Positions 8,648-17,453 of a stretch of DNA of 64,000 bases are shown piece by piece. Both the position numbers and the translations under genes were made by a program. The stretch is from assembly GCA_963770915.1 (NCBI GenBank), contig CAVYRG010000001.1, forward strand, positions 806,001 through 870,000, written 5' to 3'. A model generated the notes under the pieces. It worked only from the letters and a program-made list of their open reading frames with translations. It did no database searches and had not been told where the DNA came from. Position 1 is the first letter of the stretch; every line of letters starts with the position of its first letter. Source of the stretch: PALSA-270 sp963770915. Lineage in GTDB: Bacteria > Acidobacteriota > Terriglobia > Terriglobales > Acidobacteriaceae.

Positions 8648-9796
8648 ATGAGTCCTAAGCAAGGATACCTGCCCACTCTCGACGGCTGGCGAACCATTGC
8701 CATACTGGCGGTGATTCTTGACCACGTCGTTTCCTGGCAATTTCGAGGCGCTCGCTCGCCCCTGCTCGTCTTCACTCACACCGGAGCCGATGGAGTCAGT
8801 CTTTTCTTCGCGATCAGCGGTTTCCTTATCTGTTCGCGCTTGCTGGAGGAAGAGGATTCGACGGGCCGTATCAGCTTGCGCGGCTTCTACATCCGGCGGG
8901 CCAGCCGAATCTTGCCCGCAGCCTTCACCTATCTCGCCGTGATCGGTCTATTAGGCTGGGCGGGCTTTATTCTGGTCAGCCCATGGGACTGGTGGAGTTC
9001 GATCTTGTTTTTCCGCAACTATCTGCCACCGGCGTGGATCAGCCGCGGCTGGGGCGGATACACCATTCATTTCTGGTCCCTGGCGGTAGAGGAGCACTTC
9101 TACCTGATCTGGCCAGCCCTGTTAGTGCTGGCCAAGAGAAGACGTGCAGTCTATGTCGCCTGCGGACTCGCAGGTGCAGTTTCCATCTGGCGCTGGTGGG
9201 ACTTTCATCACCACTGGATGGACAAACTCATCCCCGGCCTGCAGTTCGGCTCGCGCACAGACGTGCGGCTGGATGGGTTGCTTATGGGCTGCCTGGCGGC
9301 ACTCTTGCTTACGCGGCCCGCGATGCGGTCTTGGGCAGTGAGGGCTCTCGGTTGGCCGGTAACCATCGCTAGTGCCGTCATCTATGTGGGGATTCAGCTC
9401 GTGGCGCGCCACCACTACTACTCGATCTGGGAATCGATCCTCTTGAGCCTGATGGTGGTTTCCACTGTCCTGCGCCCCACGACATGGATCGGGAGATTTC
9501 TTGAGCTCAAAGCGATGCGCTGGGTGGGACGGCTATCCTACAGCCTGTATCTTTGGCAGGAGTTGTTTTCGATTCCGGCGAAATCTTGGCTTTCTTGGCT
9601 GCAGCGATTCCCGTTCAATCTGGTGTTTGTGTTTCTCGTCGCTGCCCTGAGTTACCGTTTCATCGAACGGCCGATGATCCGATTGGGGCATCGTCTAGCG
9701 CCGCCGGCAACCGATGGGCGGCAGGACCTTGGTCACGCGATGCGGGCAGACCGCATCGTAAGCCCGCGCAAGGACAAAACAAATCCGACTCTGTGA
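8648..9796 (+). CDS. acyltransferase 3 family (OafA/YrhL-like)
   Basis: Membrane O-acyltransferase of 382 residues with about ten transmembrane segments. It opens with the family signature LPTLDGWRTIAILAVILDH (8-26), where the Asp/His pair is typical, followed by 'GVSLFFAISGFLI' (49-61) and an R-x10-R region 'GFYIRRASRILPA' (84-96). Such proteins acetylate or otherwise acylate exported sugars, O-antigen or exopolysaccharide. The stop is followed by a strong hairpin at 9866-9894. The neighbouring glycosyltransferase suggests a surface-glycan role, which is inference. Confidence 0.88.
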   Translation: MSPKQGYLPTLDGWRTIAILAVILDHVVSWQFRGARSPLLVFTHTGADGVSLFFAISGFLICSRLLEEEDSTGRISLRGFYIRRASRILPAAFTYLAVIGLLGWAGFILVSPWDWWSSILFFRNYLPPAWISRGWGGYTIHFWSLAVEEHFYLIWPALLVLAKRRRAVYVACGLAGAVSIWRWWDFHHHWMDKLIPGLQFGSRTDVRLDGLLMGCLAALLLTRPAMRSWAVRALGWPVTIASAVIYVGIQLVARHHYYSIWESILLSLMVVSTVLRPTTWIGRFLELKAMRWVGRLSYSLYLWQELFSIPAKSWLSWLQRFPFNLVFVFLVAALSYRFIERPMIRLGHRLAPPATDGRQDLGHAMRADRIVSPRKDKTNPTL

Positions 9797-9865
9797 CGTA
9801 GTCCAAATAGAACGAACCCCGCGAAGCCACTGCTCACATGCGTTGTCTGCGGGCAACAAAACTGG

Positions 9866-9894
9866 GACCCTGCCGTGTTTTCCACGGCAGGGTC
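9866..9894 (-). terminator. Rho-independent terminator of the PEP-CTERM gene
   Basis: Perfect 12-bp stem (GACCCTGCCGTG / CACGGCAGGGTC) with a 5-base loop. Read on the minus strand it is followed by a T-rich run (CCAGTTTTGTT), 41 bp past the stop of the PEP-CTERM gene. Read on the plus strand the following bases are A-rich, so it serves the acyltransferase gene less well. Confidence 0.75.
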
Positions 9895-9934
9895 AGCCAA
9901 AAGAGAGCAGTGTGACAACTTGCAGAGATGGCGC

Positions 9935-10540
9935 TTAGGCCTGCATCTGCAGTTTGCGGCGAATCCCACCCAGCAGACCGAGCAGGCCAGCCCCGAGCAT
10001 GCCCAACTCGCCCGGCTCTGGAACCGATAGTGCAGTGGTGCTGATCTGCGTGTTACTCGTCGTGTTGCCGTAAAAGTACGTGTTGCCCGTGTTTAGGTAG
10101 TACATGTATTGTCCGGTTGCGCTGCTTCCCGTGACGGTTCCGGTCACTTCAGCACTTAGGACATATTGGTTTGTGCCATCCGGCAGAGTGGTCACGGTCC
10201 AGGTTCCGCCCTGATCAAACGTACCTGTGAAAATGACGCCGTTGGTTACGCCGTCAGTGCCGTTTCCCGTAATCGTGATCGTGCCACCTGGCATGAACGG
10301 TCCGCCCATGACAATGTTTGCGTTGCCAAGCTGGGCCGTCTGGAAGCTTACCGTGCCGAGGTTGCCGGTGACCACGCCGTCGGTTCCAACGATGGATATC
10401 AATTCAGCGCCGGTTAGAGTAAAGCCCGTGCTGTCACCTGTCAGCGTCCCGCCGCTACTCGTGAAGGATTCGCTGTCGGCGAAGGCTGCCAGAGGCAAAG
10501 CAAACACCAAAACCACCAGTAAAACTAATTTGCTCTTCAT
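9935..10540 (-). CDS. PEP-CTERM sorting-domain protein
   Basis: Secreted protein of 201 residues. A Sec signal peptide (about 1-22, ending LPLAAFADS) precedes a Thr/Gly/Ser-rich, beta-type low-complexity body, and the C-terminus has the full PEP-CTERM signal: VPEP, a hydrophobic helix (GMLGAGLLGLLGG) and a basic tail (IRRK). PEP-CTERM proteins are recognised by exosortase and are linked with exopolysaccharide and floc/biofilm formation. No exosortase gene lies in this window. A strong ribosome-binding site (AGGAGG) precedes the ATG and a sigma-54 type promoter lies about 110 bp upstream, just beyond the end of a sigma-54 activator gene on the same strand. Confidence 0.88.
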   Translation of the reverse strand: MKSKLVLLVVLVFALPLAAFADSESFTSSGGTLTGDSTGFTLTGAELISIVGTDGVVTGNLGTVSFQTAQLGNANIVMGGPFMPGGTITITGNGTDGVTNGVIFTGTFDQGGTWTVTTLPDGTNQYVLSAEVTGTVTGSSATGQYMYYLNTGNTYFYGNTTSNTQISTTALSVPEPGELGMLGAGLLGLLGGIRRKLQMQA

Positions 10541-10647
10541 ACTAAGAACCGCCCTCCTATTTTGGTTGCCCAGTTACATTCAGATTTAGGGGAGTCAGTT
10601 GTTCAAATGCATTGGAGCATTCGCACTCAAATGCACGGTTTTTGTAA

Positions 10648-10663
10648 AGCACCTGCGGTGCCA
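10648..10663 (-). promoter_or_regulatory. putative sigma-54 (-24/-12) promoter of the PEP-CTERM gene
   Basis: The minus strand reads TGGCACCGCAGGTGCT. This matches the sigma-54 consensus TGGCAC-N5-TTGCW with the invariant GG and GC exactly 10 bases apart; one core position (T at -15) differs. The start of transcription would be near 10637, giving a leader of about 97 bases before the PEP-CTERM ATG at 10540. The gene just upstream encodes a sigma-54 activator. Confidence 0.6.
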
Positions 10664-10880
10664 AACCATAGTTCCCATAACATACTCTTGCCCAACCACT
10701 TATGAATGCCTCCAATCCTTTGGACCCGCCTACTGCGCAAAACAATGCGCATCGGATTGGGGATTTCCATTTCGCATCGAGGAATGATCGGGCCCGCAGC
10801 TAACTTGTGGAACGCAAAGAGGTTACGAAAGTCACCTGGCGTAACCGGCGAAGCTGCGCATCCGCTGCGGCAAGGGATAT

Positions 10881-11948
10881 TCATTTTGCCACCTGCGTTC
10901 CCAGCATTTCTTCTGGGGCGCGGCGCGGCGCGCGATTGGGCGGTAGTCCTGCTTCCCGAATCTTGTACAGAAGCGCCCGATAGCTGATGTTCAAAGCACG
11001 GGCAGCCTGCTTCCGGTTCCAGTGGTGGTTCTGCAAGACCTTCAGGATCACGCGGCGCTCCAGATCACGCACCGCCTGCCGGGTCAGTTTCTTCAAAGAA
11101 ATTGGTCCGTCAAAATTCAGCTCGGGATTGAAGTACTCCGGTTCACGAGCGACTAAACTGCTGGTGATCCCTTCCTCGTTGCCAAGGATCACGTAGCGTT
11201 TCACCAGGTTTTCCAGCTCGCGAATGTTTCCCGGCCAATGATATTTCTGCAGCGCATTCATTACTTCAGCGGAGAGAGCTCGCGCCCGGCAGTTGTATTT
11301 GCGATTGTAGTAGTCGAGGAAATAGTTCACTAGGTCTACGATGTCGCCGCGCCGCTCGCGCAATGGTGGAAGCTGCAAATTCACAACGTTAATGCGGTAA
11401 TACAGATCCTGGCGGAAAGTTCCGTTCTCGATTTCCGCTTCCAGCCGGCGGTTGGTTGCGCACACGACGCGCACTTCCACTTTCTTGTCTTCCTGCGCGC
11501 CTATGCGGCAGAATTGCCCGTCCTGCAGCAACTGCAGCAATTTCGACTGCAGCGTCTGATCGAGCTCGGAAATCTCATCCAAAAAGAGCGTGCCGCGATG
11601 CGCCATTTCCACGCGGCCAGGCTTGGAGCCGTAGGCTCCCGTGAAGGCGCCTTTCTCGTACCCGAAAAGCTCACTTTCTAACAGGGTCCCGGGAATGGCG
11701 GGGCAATTCACCTTGACGTACGGCCCCGTCCTCCACGGCGAAAGGCCGTGAATCATCCTGGCCAGAATGTCTTTGCCAGTACCGCTTTCTCCCTCGATCA
11801 GGACGGGTACATTGGCTCCTGCAACCTTGACAAGACGCTCGCGCAACAAATGCATCGCCTCCGAGCGTCCAAACACTACCGATTCCGGGGGAAGTTCGCC
11901 GAGCGACTGGCTTAAGAGGCTAACCGAATTAGGGTTGGTAATAGGCAT
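10881..11948 (-). CDS. sigma-54 dependent transcriptional activator (no receiver domain)
   Basis: AAA+ activator that remodels sigma-54 RNA polymerase. Domain order is a short N-terminus, the AAA+ core (Walker A GESGTGKD, the sigma-54-contacting loop GAFTGA, Walker B LFLDEI, 'R-finger' region), then a Fis-type HTH at the end ('NHHWNRKQAARALNISYRALLYKI'). An open frame runs on to 12134, but the upstream stretch contains an AT-rich TAATAATAAT block at about 12064-12077 that looks like a promoter, so the start is set at 11948 (MPITNPNS, 355 aa); 11990 is the alternative. With no receiver or GAF domain, how it senses a signal is unclear. Lies upstream of, and may control, the PEP-CTERM gene. Confidence 0.85.
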   Translation of the reverse strand: MPITNPNSVSLLSQSLGELPPESVVFGRSEAMHLLRERLVKVAGANVPVLIEGESGTGKDILARMIHGLSPWRTGPYVKVNCPAIPGTLLESELFGYEKGAFTGAYGSKPGRVEMAHRGTLFLDEISELDQTLQSKLLQLLQDGQFCRIGAQEDKKVEVRVVCATNRRLEAEIENGTFRQDLYYRINVVNLQLPPLRERRGDIVDLVNYFLDYYNRKYNCRARALSAEVMNALQKYHWPGNIRELENLVKRYVILGNEEGITSSLVAREPEYFNPELNFDGPISLKKLTRQAVRDLERRVILKVLQNHHWNRKQAARALNISYRALLYKIREAGLPPNRAPRRAPEEMLGTQVAK

Positions 11949-12169
11949 CGCGTGATCTCGAACTCCCGTGCGCAATAGGTTGGCTTCCATGCGCAATATC
12001 TTGATATGCACCCGGAACGCCAAACCGACGAACCTGCTGCCGAATACCGATGAATTGCAGTTAACATTATTATTATCAACCACATAGCTAGACATTGCTA
12101 GCTGCGCCTCGTTGTCTGGCTCGGCTCTTCCCAATTGGGGAATTGAGCCTCAGGGAAGGGAAAAGATTT

Positions 12170-12547
12170 TCACACCAGGGAAAGGGCCTTCCTTCGCTTC
12201 GCCCTGCCATTTGCCGAGCCTGTGGCTAATGGGCGGAGGAACTTCAATCCGACTAAGTGGTAGCCATCAGCATGAGTTACGCGCATGGTGCGGGCTCGCA
12301 TGACTCTGGAAGCTTTGGGGGGAGAGCTTAGGGCGGGGGAAGGAGGGCTGGGAATCTCAAGCAGGACTCGCGCTGCCAGCGGCAAAGGACGCCGAACCAC
12401 CACCAATGCTCCACCAGCCGATACGTTCACAGCAGTGGCGAATTCAAGCAGATCCCTGCCCTTATCGCGAGTACGAACAAACACCGGTATGGCTAGGGGC
12501 AAACGCGGCCAGTGACGACGTTCAATTTCCGTTTCCGCTTTGTGCAC
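12170..12547 (-). CDS. PilZ domain protein
   Basis: Small cytosolic protein of 125 residues with the PilZ c-di-GMP signature: an RRxxxR-like element (ERRHWPRLPL, about 9-18) and the N-x-S-x-x-G turn (NVSAGGALV, about 41-49), followed by the beta-barrel strands. The basic tail (GRAKRRKALSLV) is not part of the fold. It precedes the sigma-54 activator on the same strand. Single-domain PilZ proteins commonly transmit c-di-GMP levels to motility or polysaccharide machinery; the target here is unknown. Confidence 0.75.
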   Translation of the reverse strand: MHKAETEIERRHWPRLPLAIPVFVRTRDKGRDLLEFATAVNVSAGGALVVVRRPLPLAARVLLEIPSPPSPALSSPPKASRVMRARTMRVTHADGYHLVGLKFLRPLATGSANGRAKRRKALSLV

Positions 12548-12913
12548 GCGTGCCTCTTTCCACCGGAACTAACCCCAGTAGTCCGCACCTAACGTGCCAA
12601 ACAACGAACCGGACGGCCGATATCGGCTAAATACCGGAGAAACCGCATTCTTTTTCCGCAAAATCCCCCAACAGTACTGCAGTTTCGGCGCTCCAGATTT
12701 GCCCTCCACCCGTCTCCTGAAGCAATGTTTTGGCCGTTTCATCGGGTGCTAAGTTGCAAGCTTTTTCCCTCGAGTGACAATCTTCTTACCTTTCTCGTTG
12801 ACAAGAGTGGGAAATATGTCATACTTCAATCGACCCCGTTGCAGCCGATATAAGGCTGGTATGGAGTTCCCTCCCCATAAGTTTAGATTCCCTTATCAAG
12901 ATCGTCGCAACGC
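12548..12913. other. intergenic region between divergent PilZ and kinase genes
   Basis: No gene seen in this 366-bp stretch. It holds a good sigma-70-like promoter reading right: TTGACA at 12798-12803, a 17-base spacer, and ATACTT at 12821-12826, placing the kinase transcript start near 12833 and leaving a leader of about 80 bases. The remainder shows no strong hairpin. Confidence 0.5.
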
Positions 12914-13861
12914 ATGACCGCGCCATTTGAGAACGCGTCTTTCCCTGCTGCCCTGGAGGCGGAAGTCTCCTCGGGGAAGCGCCGCCCTGTGAAGTCTGTC
13001 TCGGAAGCTGCGGCTCCCGCGCCGGATTCCAACGCGCAGGTAATCCGGGAACTCAGTCAGCTTCGTGAGCGTTTCGCGCGTACCACAAACGCACTGGCTT
13101 CGGCCGCGCATGATCTCAAGACCCCATTGGCCATTTTGAACGGATACGTCGAGGTTCTGCAGAGCGAAAAGCTGGGCGGCCTAAACCCACGCCAGCATGA
13201 AGTGTTGCGGGATATGCGTTCCAGCGGGCAGCGTTTGCTGCATTTCATCCAGGATTTTCTGACCTATAGCGTCCTCGAAACCGGCGAATTGAAGTTGCAC
13301 CATGAGGTCGGGGATATCAATGCTTGCCTGGCGGAAGTCTGCAGGCTGTGGTCGCCTCGCTTCCAGGACCGCGGCATCGCTCTATATTTTCTACCTCATG
13401 ACAAGCTGAGTGTGTTTGCTTTCGACGCCGCCAAGGTGGAACGGGTGGTTTCCAATCTCCTGGAGAACGCCTCGAAGTTCACGCCTGCCGGCGGAACGGT
13501 TTGGCTGCACGCGGAACCCTATATGTGGGAGCGCCGCGCAGTGAGCCAACCGGGAGTTGCCGGGGAGCGCCGGCGCCGAAGCATGTCCGTTCCGAACGCG
13601 GTCAAGCTTAGCGTTGCCGATACGGGCCCGGGGATCCCGGTGGAATATCACATTGAAGTGTTCGACGACTTCTTCCGATTGCCCACTCATGAGAGCCAGA
13701 ACGAAGGAATGGGTCTCGGGCTGGCCATCGCCCGGCGCTTGGTCAATGCCATGGGCGGAAAAATCTGGGTGGAGAGCGATCCTGGCGCAGGATGCAAGTT
13801 CTCCTTCCTGCTGCCGCTCAAACCGGCTGCCGGCCTAGCCGGCAAAGGGAAGACGAAATGA
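12914..13861 (+). CDS. soluble sensor histidine kinase
   Basis: Two-component kinase of 315 residues with no transmembrane segment, so it acts in the cytosol. A variable N-terminal 55 residues is followed by a HisKA dimerisation domain with the phospho-acceptor in ASAAHDLKTPLA (H66), then the HATPase domain with an N-box (VVSNLLENASKF), G1 (VADTGPGIP) and G2 (GMGLGLAIAR). No PAS, GAF or HAMP input domain is present, so the stimulus may come through a partner protein or the N-terminus. Its stop overlaps the start of the response regulator (ATGA at 13858-13861), so the two are translationally coupled and almost surely a cognate pair. Confidence 0.9.
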   Translation: MTAPFENASFPAALEAEVSSGKRRPVKSVSEAAAPAPDSNAQVIRELSQLRERFARTTNALASAAHDLKTPLAILNGYVEVLQSEKLGGLNPRQHEVLRDMRSSGQRLLHFIQDFLTYSVLETGELKLHHEVGDINACLAEVCRLWSPRFQDRGIALYFLPHDKLSVFAFDAAKVERVVSNLLENASKFTPAGGTVWLHAEPYMWERRAVSQPGVAGERRRRSMSVPNAVKLSVADTGPGIPVEYHIEVFDDFFRLPTHESQNEGMGLGLAIARRLVNAMGGKIWVESDPGAGCKFSFLLPLKPAAGLAGKGKTK

Positions 13862-15267
13862 GCGAGAAGGCCAACATTCTGCTCGTGGATGACGAGCCGG
13901 GAATGCTCCGCTACATCAAGACCCTGCTGGAAGTGGAGGACTACAAAGTCGAGACCGCCACCACGGGCGAGCAAGCGATCGAGCGCCTGCAAAAGGGCTT
14001 GCGGCCCGACTTAGTTCTGATGGATCTGCTGATGCCCGGCATCGACGGCTTGCAGACTCTCGAGCAGCTTCGCCAGATTCAGCCGGGAGTTAAGGTCGTG
14101 ATGTTGTCTTGCGTGTCCGATACGCGCAAAGTCGTGCAGGCAATTCGCTTGGGCGCGCACGATTACCTGACCAAACCCTTTCAGAAGGCCGAACTCGATA
14201 CGGTCATCGACCAGTGCCTGGGAACGAATCAGGAAAAATATGCCGGCGAAGTGGAGGAAATCGCGGAAGACATATTCTTCGTCGCCGCCAGCCCGGTGAT
14301 GCGCAAGCTGCGCTCACAGGCCGCCTTGGTTGCTAACGTCGATATCCCGGTTCTCATGTTGGGCGAGAGCGGCACTGGCAAGGAAGTGATGGCGCGTCTG
14401 ATTCACCAGCTTTCGCCGCGCGCCCACCGCACCTTCCTCAAAGTAAATTGTGCCGCCGTGCCCGGCGATCTTCTGGAAAGCGAGTTGTTCGGATACGAGG
14501 CGGGCGCTTTTACCGGCGCCAACCACGCCAAGCCGGGAAAGTTCGAACTTTGCAACAAGGGAACGATCCTGCTCGATGAAATCGGCGAAATGCCGTCGCT
14601 GCTGCAGGCCAAGCTGCTCCACGTGCTGCAGGACCAGCAGTTTTCCCGCCTGGGCGGACGCAGCGTCATCAAAGTCGATGTGCGCATCCTCGCCGCGACC
14701 AACATCAATATTCCGGAAGCGCTGGCCAGCAAGCGGCTGCGCGAAGATCTCTACTACCGGCTGAACGCCTTCACGTTGGAAGTGCCGCCGCTGCGCGAGC
14801 GCAAGGAAGAAATTCCCATCCTGCTTAAGCACTTCATGTCGCACATGGCGGAACGCTACGCCCGGCCTCCCTTGCCGATTTCTCCGACTCTACTCAAGGC
14901 ATGCCAGGAATATTCCTGGCCGGGCAATCTGCGCGAGCTCAACAACTTCGTCAAGCGCTACCTGGTGTTGGGAGACGAGAATCTTGCCATTCATGAACTC
15001 GCCCCCAAATCGGATGGCAGTGGCGCGCAATTTGAGCCCACCGCCCCGCGGCCCGCAAGCGAAGCGACCGGAGGTCTAAAGTCGCTCTCCCGCACGGCCA
15101 AGGATGGGGCTGAAGCCGAGGCTATCTCCAAGGCTCTCGAAGAGACCAATTGGAACCGCAAGCAAGCCGCAATTCTGCTGAAAATCAGCTACAAAGCCTT
15201 GCTCTACAAGATTCGCCAATACGGCATCGCCGAAGCCAAGAGCCACAAGCTCTCCGCGGGAGCATAA
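13858..15267 (+). CDS. NtrC-type sigma-54 response regulator
   Basis: Response regulator of 469 residues: receiver domain (about 5-120, acidic pair DDE, phospho-acceptor Asp in LVLMDLLMPG, Lys in YLTKPF), AAA+ domain (Walker A GESGTGKE, GAFTGA loop, Walker B ILLDEIGE) and a Fis-type HTH (EETNWNRKQAAILLKISYKA). The start is the ATG at 13858, because the receiver begins MSEKANILLVDDEP there and overlaps the kinase stop by 4 bases; an upstream extension to 13792 in the same frame is only kinase shadow. It activates sigma-54 promoters when phosphorylated by the adjacent kinase. Targets are not known; the PEP-CTERM promoter at 10648 is one local candidate. Confidence 0.93.
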   Translation: MSEKANILLVDDEPGMLRYIKTLLEVEDYKVETATTGEQAIERLQKGLRPDLVLMDLLMPGIDGLQTLEQLRQIQPGVKVVMLSCVSDTRKVVQAIRLGAHDYLTKPFQKAELDTVIDQCLGTNQEKYAGEVEEIAEDIFFVAASPVMRKLRSQAALVANVDIPVLMLGESGTGKEVMARLIHQLSPRAHRTFLKVNCAAVPGDLLESELFGYEAGAFTGANHAKPGKFELCNKGTILLDEIGEMPSLLQAKLLHVLQDQQFSRLGGRSVIKVDVRILAATNINIPEALASKRLREDLYYRLNAFTLEVPPLRERKEEIPILLKHFMSHMAERYARPPLPISPTLLKACQEYSWPGNLRELNNFVKRYLVLGDENLAIHELAPKSDGSGAQFEPTAPRPASEATGGLKSLSRTAKDGAEAEAISKALEETNWNRKQAAILLKISYKALLYKIRQYGIAEAKSHKLSAGA

Positions 15268-15452
15268 CGAAAGCAGTAACAACCCGAGTGCTATGCGTCA
15301 CGCGGCTTGAACGCTAAGAATTCACTCCCCATCCTGCCCCAGCTTTGATATATTAGCCCGCTGTTCTTCCCCTCTATGCAGTCGCGCCGGCATCAGCCGG
15401 ATCGCAATGGTTATTCTCTTCTCAAAATCGCGATTTCACCGAGGTTATACCC

Positions 15453-17453
15453 GTGTCCTACGTTTCTAGAATGCCCAAATCCCTGTTGACAGTTCTCATC
15501 CTTGGCCTAGCCTGCAGGTGGTCTGCAGCCGCTAACTGGCCCGATATTACGCCGGAGGAAAAGGCCCTCACCAGCGTGCCCGGGCAGCCCGGAGCACCAG
15601 CCGTCATCCTCAACCGAGAAGAGGTCGACGATGACACCACGCATGACCAGCGCATCTACATGCGGATCAAGATCCTCACCGAAGCGGGCCGGCGCTATGC
15701 CGATGTCGAGCTTCCTTATAACCGTGAGCACTTCAATGTTTCCGACATCAGCGGACGAACCGTGCACGCTGACGGTTCCATTGTGCCTTTCCAAAGCAAG
15801 CCCTTCGACAAAGTTGTGGTCAAAGGCAAAAACATCCGCATACACGTCAAGGCTTTCTCCCTTCCCGACGTGCAAGTGGGAAGCATCCTGGACTTTCGCT
15901 ACAACCTGGGATATTCCGACAACTCGCTTTTCGCGCCGCGCTGGATTGTGCAGAACGACCTGTTCCAGAAGCGTGCCTATTTCAAGTACATCCCTTTTCA
16001 ATTCGGGATCGGCAGCAGCCGTTACGTTGAGGTTGAACGCGATCGCGTTGCCCGGGGCGTGGCCTGGACCACTCTGCTACCCAAGCCCTTCGCGCCGAAA
16101 GACCACAACTTCCCCGATGGCTCGGAACGGATCGATCTGGAAGTGACGGATGTTCCGGCCTTCGTCGAAGAACCCTACATGCCGCCGTCAGATCCCATCA
16201 TGTGGCATGTGTACTTCTATTACAGGGTCGATTTGCAGGCTGACGACTACTGGAAGAATGAAGGCAAGTACTGGGACAAGACGGTGGAAAGCTTTCTCGA
16301 TCACCACAAGGGCATCGCGGAGGCGGTGGCGTCAACCGTCGCCGCAAGCGATTCTCCCGAGACGAAGGCTCGCAAGATTTACGCTTTCGTCTCCTCGCTG
16401 CAGAACAGAAGTTATGACCCACGTGGGCTCGAGGAACAGCAGGCCATGGGAATGCAGGAAAACAAAGGCGCGGACGATGTTCTGCGGCAGCGCAGCGGCG
16501 ATCACGACGACCTGAATCGGCTGTTTGTGGCCATGGTGCGGGCGGCCGGTCTGCAGGCCTGGCTCATGCGAGTACCGGAACGTGAGGACATGTTTTTTCA
16601 GAAGGCCCACCTGAGCATGGATCAGTTCGATGGTGAGATCGCTATCGTGCAGATCGGCGATAAAGAGGTCTTTCTCGATCCGGGCAGCAAGTTCTGTCCG
16701 TTCGGCCTGACCAGCTGGCACTATTCCGACGATGAAGGCCTGCGGGAAAGCCCCAGCAAAGGAACCGAGTTCACCGAAAGCCCGGCGCCCACCTACAAGC
16801 AGGCCATGATTCAGCGCGTGGCGCACCTTCAACTGACCAAAGAAGGCAGAGTGGAAGGAACGTTGATGGTTGGATTTTTGGGAATCGAAGCCATGGATCG
16901 GCGCCGCGAAGGCGGCCACACCGACGATGCCGGCCGGAAGAAACTGCTCGAGGACGAAGTCAAGACCTGGCTGCCGGGGGGCAGCGAGGTCACCATGACC
17001 ACCCCGCCGAATTGGACCGGCGATGGCGCGCTGATCGCGCAGTTCAAAATCAGCGCTCCTGTCGCTACCAGCGCGGGTCACCGCTGGATCATCCCCACGC
17101 AAATCTTCGAGGTCAACGAGAAGCCTTTGTTCGCTTCGGCGCAGCGCACCAATCCCATTTACTTTTACTATCCTTCGCAGGAAGTGGATGAAGTGCATAT
17201 CACGTTCCCCCCCGGCATGGATGTCGAGAACCTTCCGCCCAATGACCAAGTGCACCTCGATTACGCGCTCTACGAGACCACTCACGAAAAGGAAAACGGA
17301 AATGGAATCGTCATGGTCCGTAACTTGATTATGGGTGGGATCGCGTTCCCGGCCACCGAGTACAACACTCTGAAGACCTTCTATGACAAGGTGAAAGCTG
17401 CCGATGACCAGCCCGCAGTGCTGAGGATTTCCGAAAATGCCGCGGCCAACTAG
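15453..17453 (+). CDS. secreted DUF3857 / transglutaminase-like protein lacking the catalytic Cys
   Basis: Exported protein of 666 residues with a signal peptide (about 7-27, SLLTVLILGLACRWSAAA), a DUF3857 domain (about 50-225) and a transglutaminase-like core (about 285-420), then a beta-rich C-terminal part. Active members have a G-D-C-K-D box; here it reads SGDHDDLN, with His351 where the nucleophile Cys should be, so it is predicted inactive. It is a paralogue of the next gene, which keeps the Cys, and overlaps it by 17 bases, implying co-translation. The GTG at 15453 follows a GAGG site; an ATG at 15471 is the alternative start. Substrate and role are unknown. Confidence 0.82.
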   Translation: MSYVSRMPKSLLTVLILGLACRWSAAANWPDITPEEKALTSVPGQPGAPAVILNREEVDDDTTHDQRIYMRIKILTEAGRRYADVELPYNREHFNVSDISGRTVHADGSIVPFQSKPFDKVVVKGKNIRIHVKAFSLPDVQVGSILDFRYNLGYSDNSLFAPRWIVQNDLFQKRAYFKYIPFQFGIGSSRYVEVERDRVARGVAWTTLLPKPFAPKDHNFPDGSERIDLEVTDVPAFVEEPYMPPSDPIMWHVYFYYRVDLQADDYWKNEGKYWDKTVESFLDHHKGIAEAVASTVAASDSPETKARKIYAFVSSLQNRSYDPRGLEEQQAMGMQENKGADDVLRQRSGDHDDLNRLFVAMVRAAGLQAWLMRVPEREDMFFQKAHLSMDQFDGEIAIVQIGDKEVFLDPGSKFCPFGLTSWHYSDDEGLRESPSKGTEFTESPAPTYKQAMIQRVAHLQLTKEGRVEGTLMVGFLGIEAMDRRREGGHTDDAGRKKLLEDEVKTWLPGGSEVTMTTPPNWTGDGALIAQFKISAPVATSAGHRWIIPTQIFEVNEKPLFASAQRTNPIYFYYPSQEVDEVHITFPPGMDVENLPPNDQVHLDYALYETTHEKENGNGIVMVRNLIMGGIAFPATEYNTLKTFYDKVKAADDQPAVLRISENAAAN

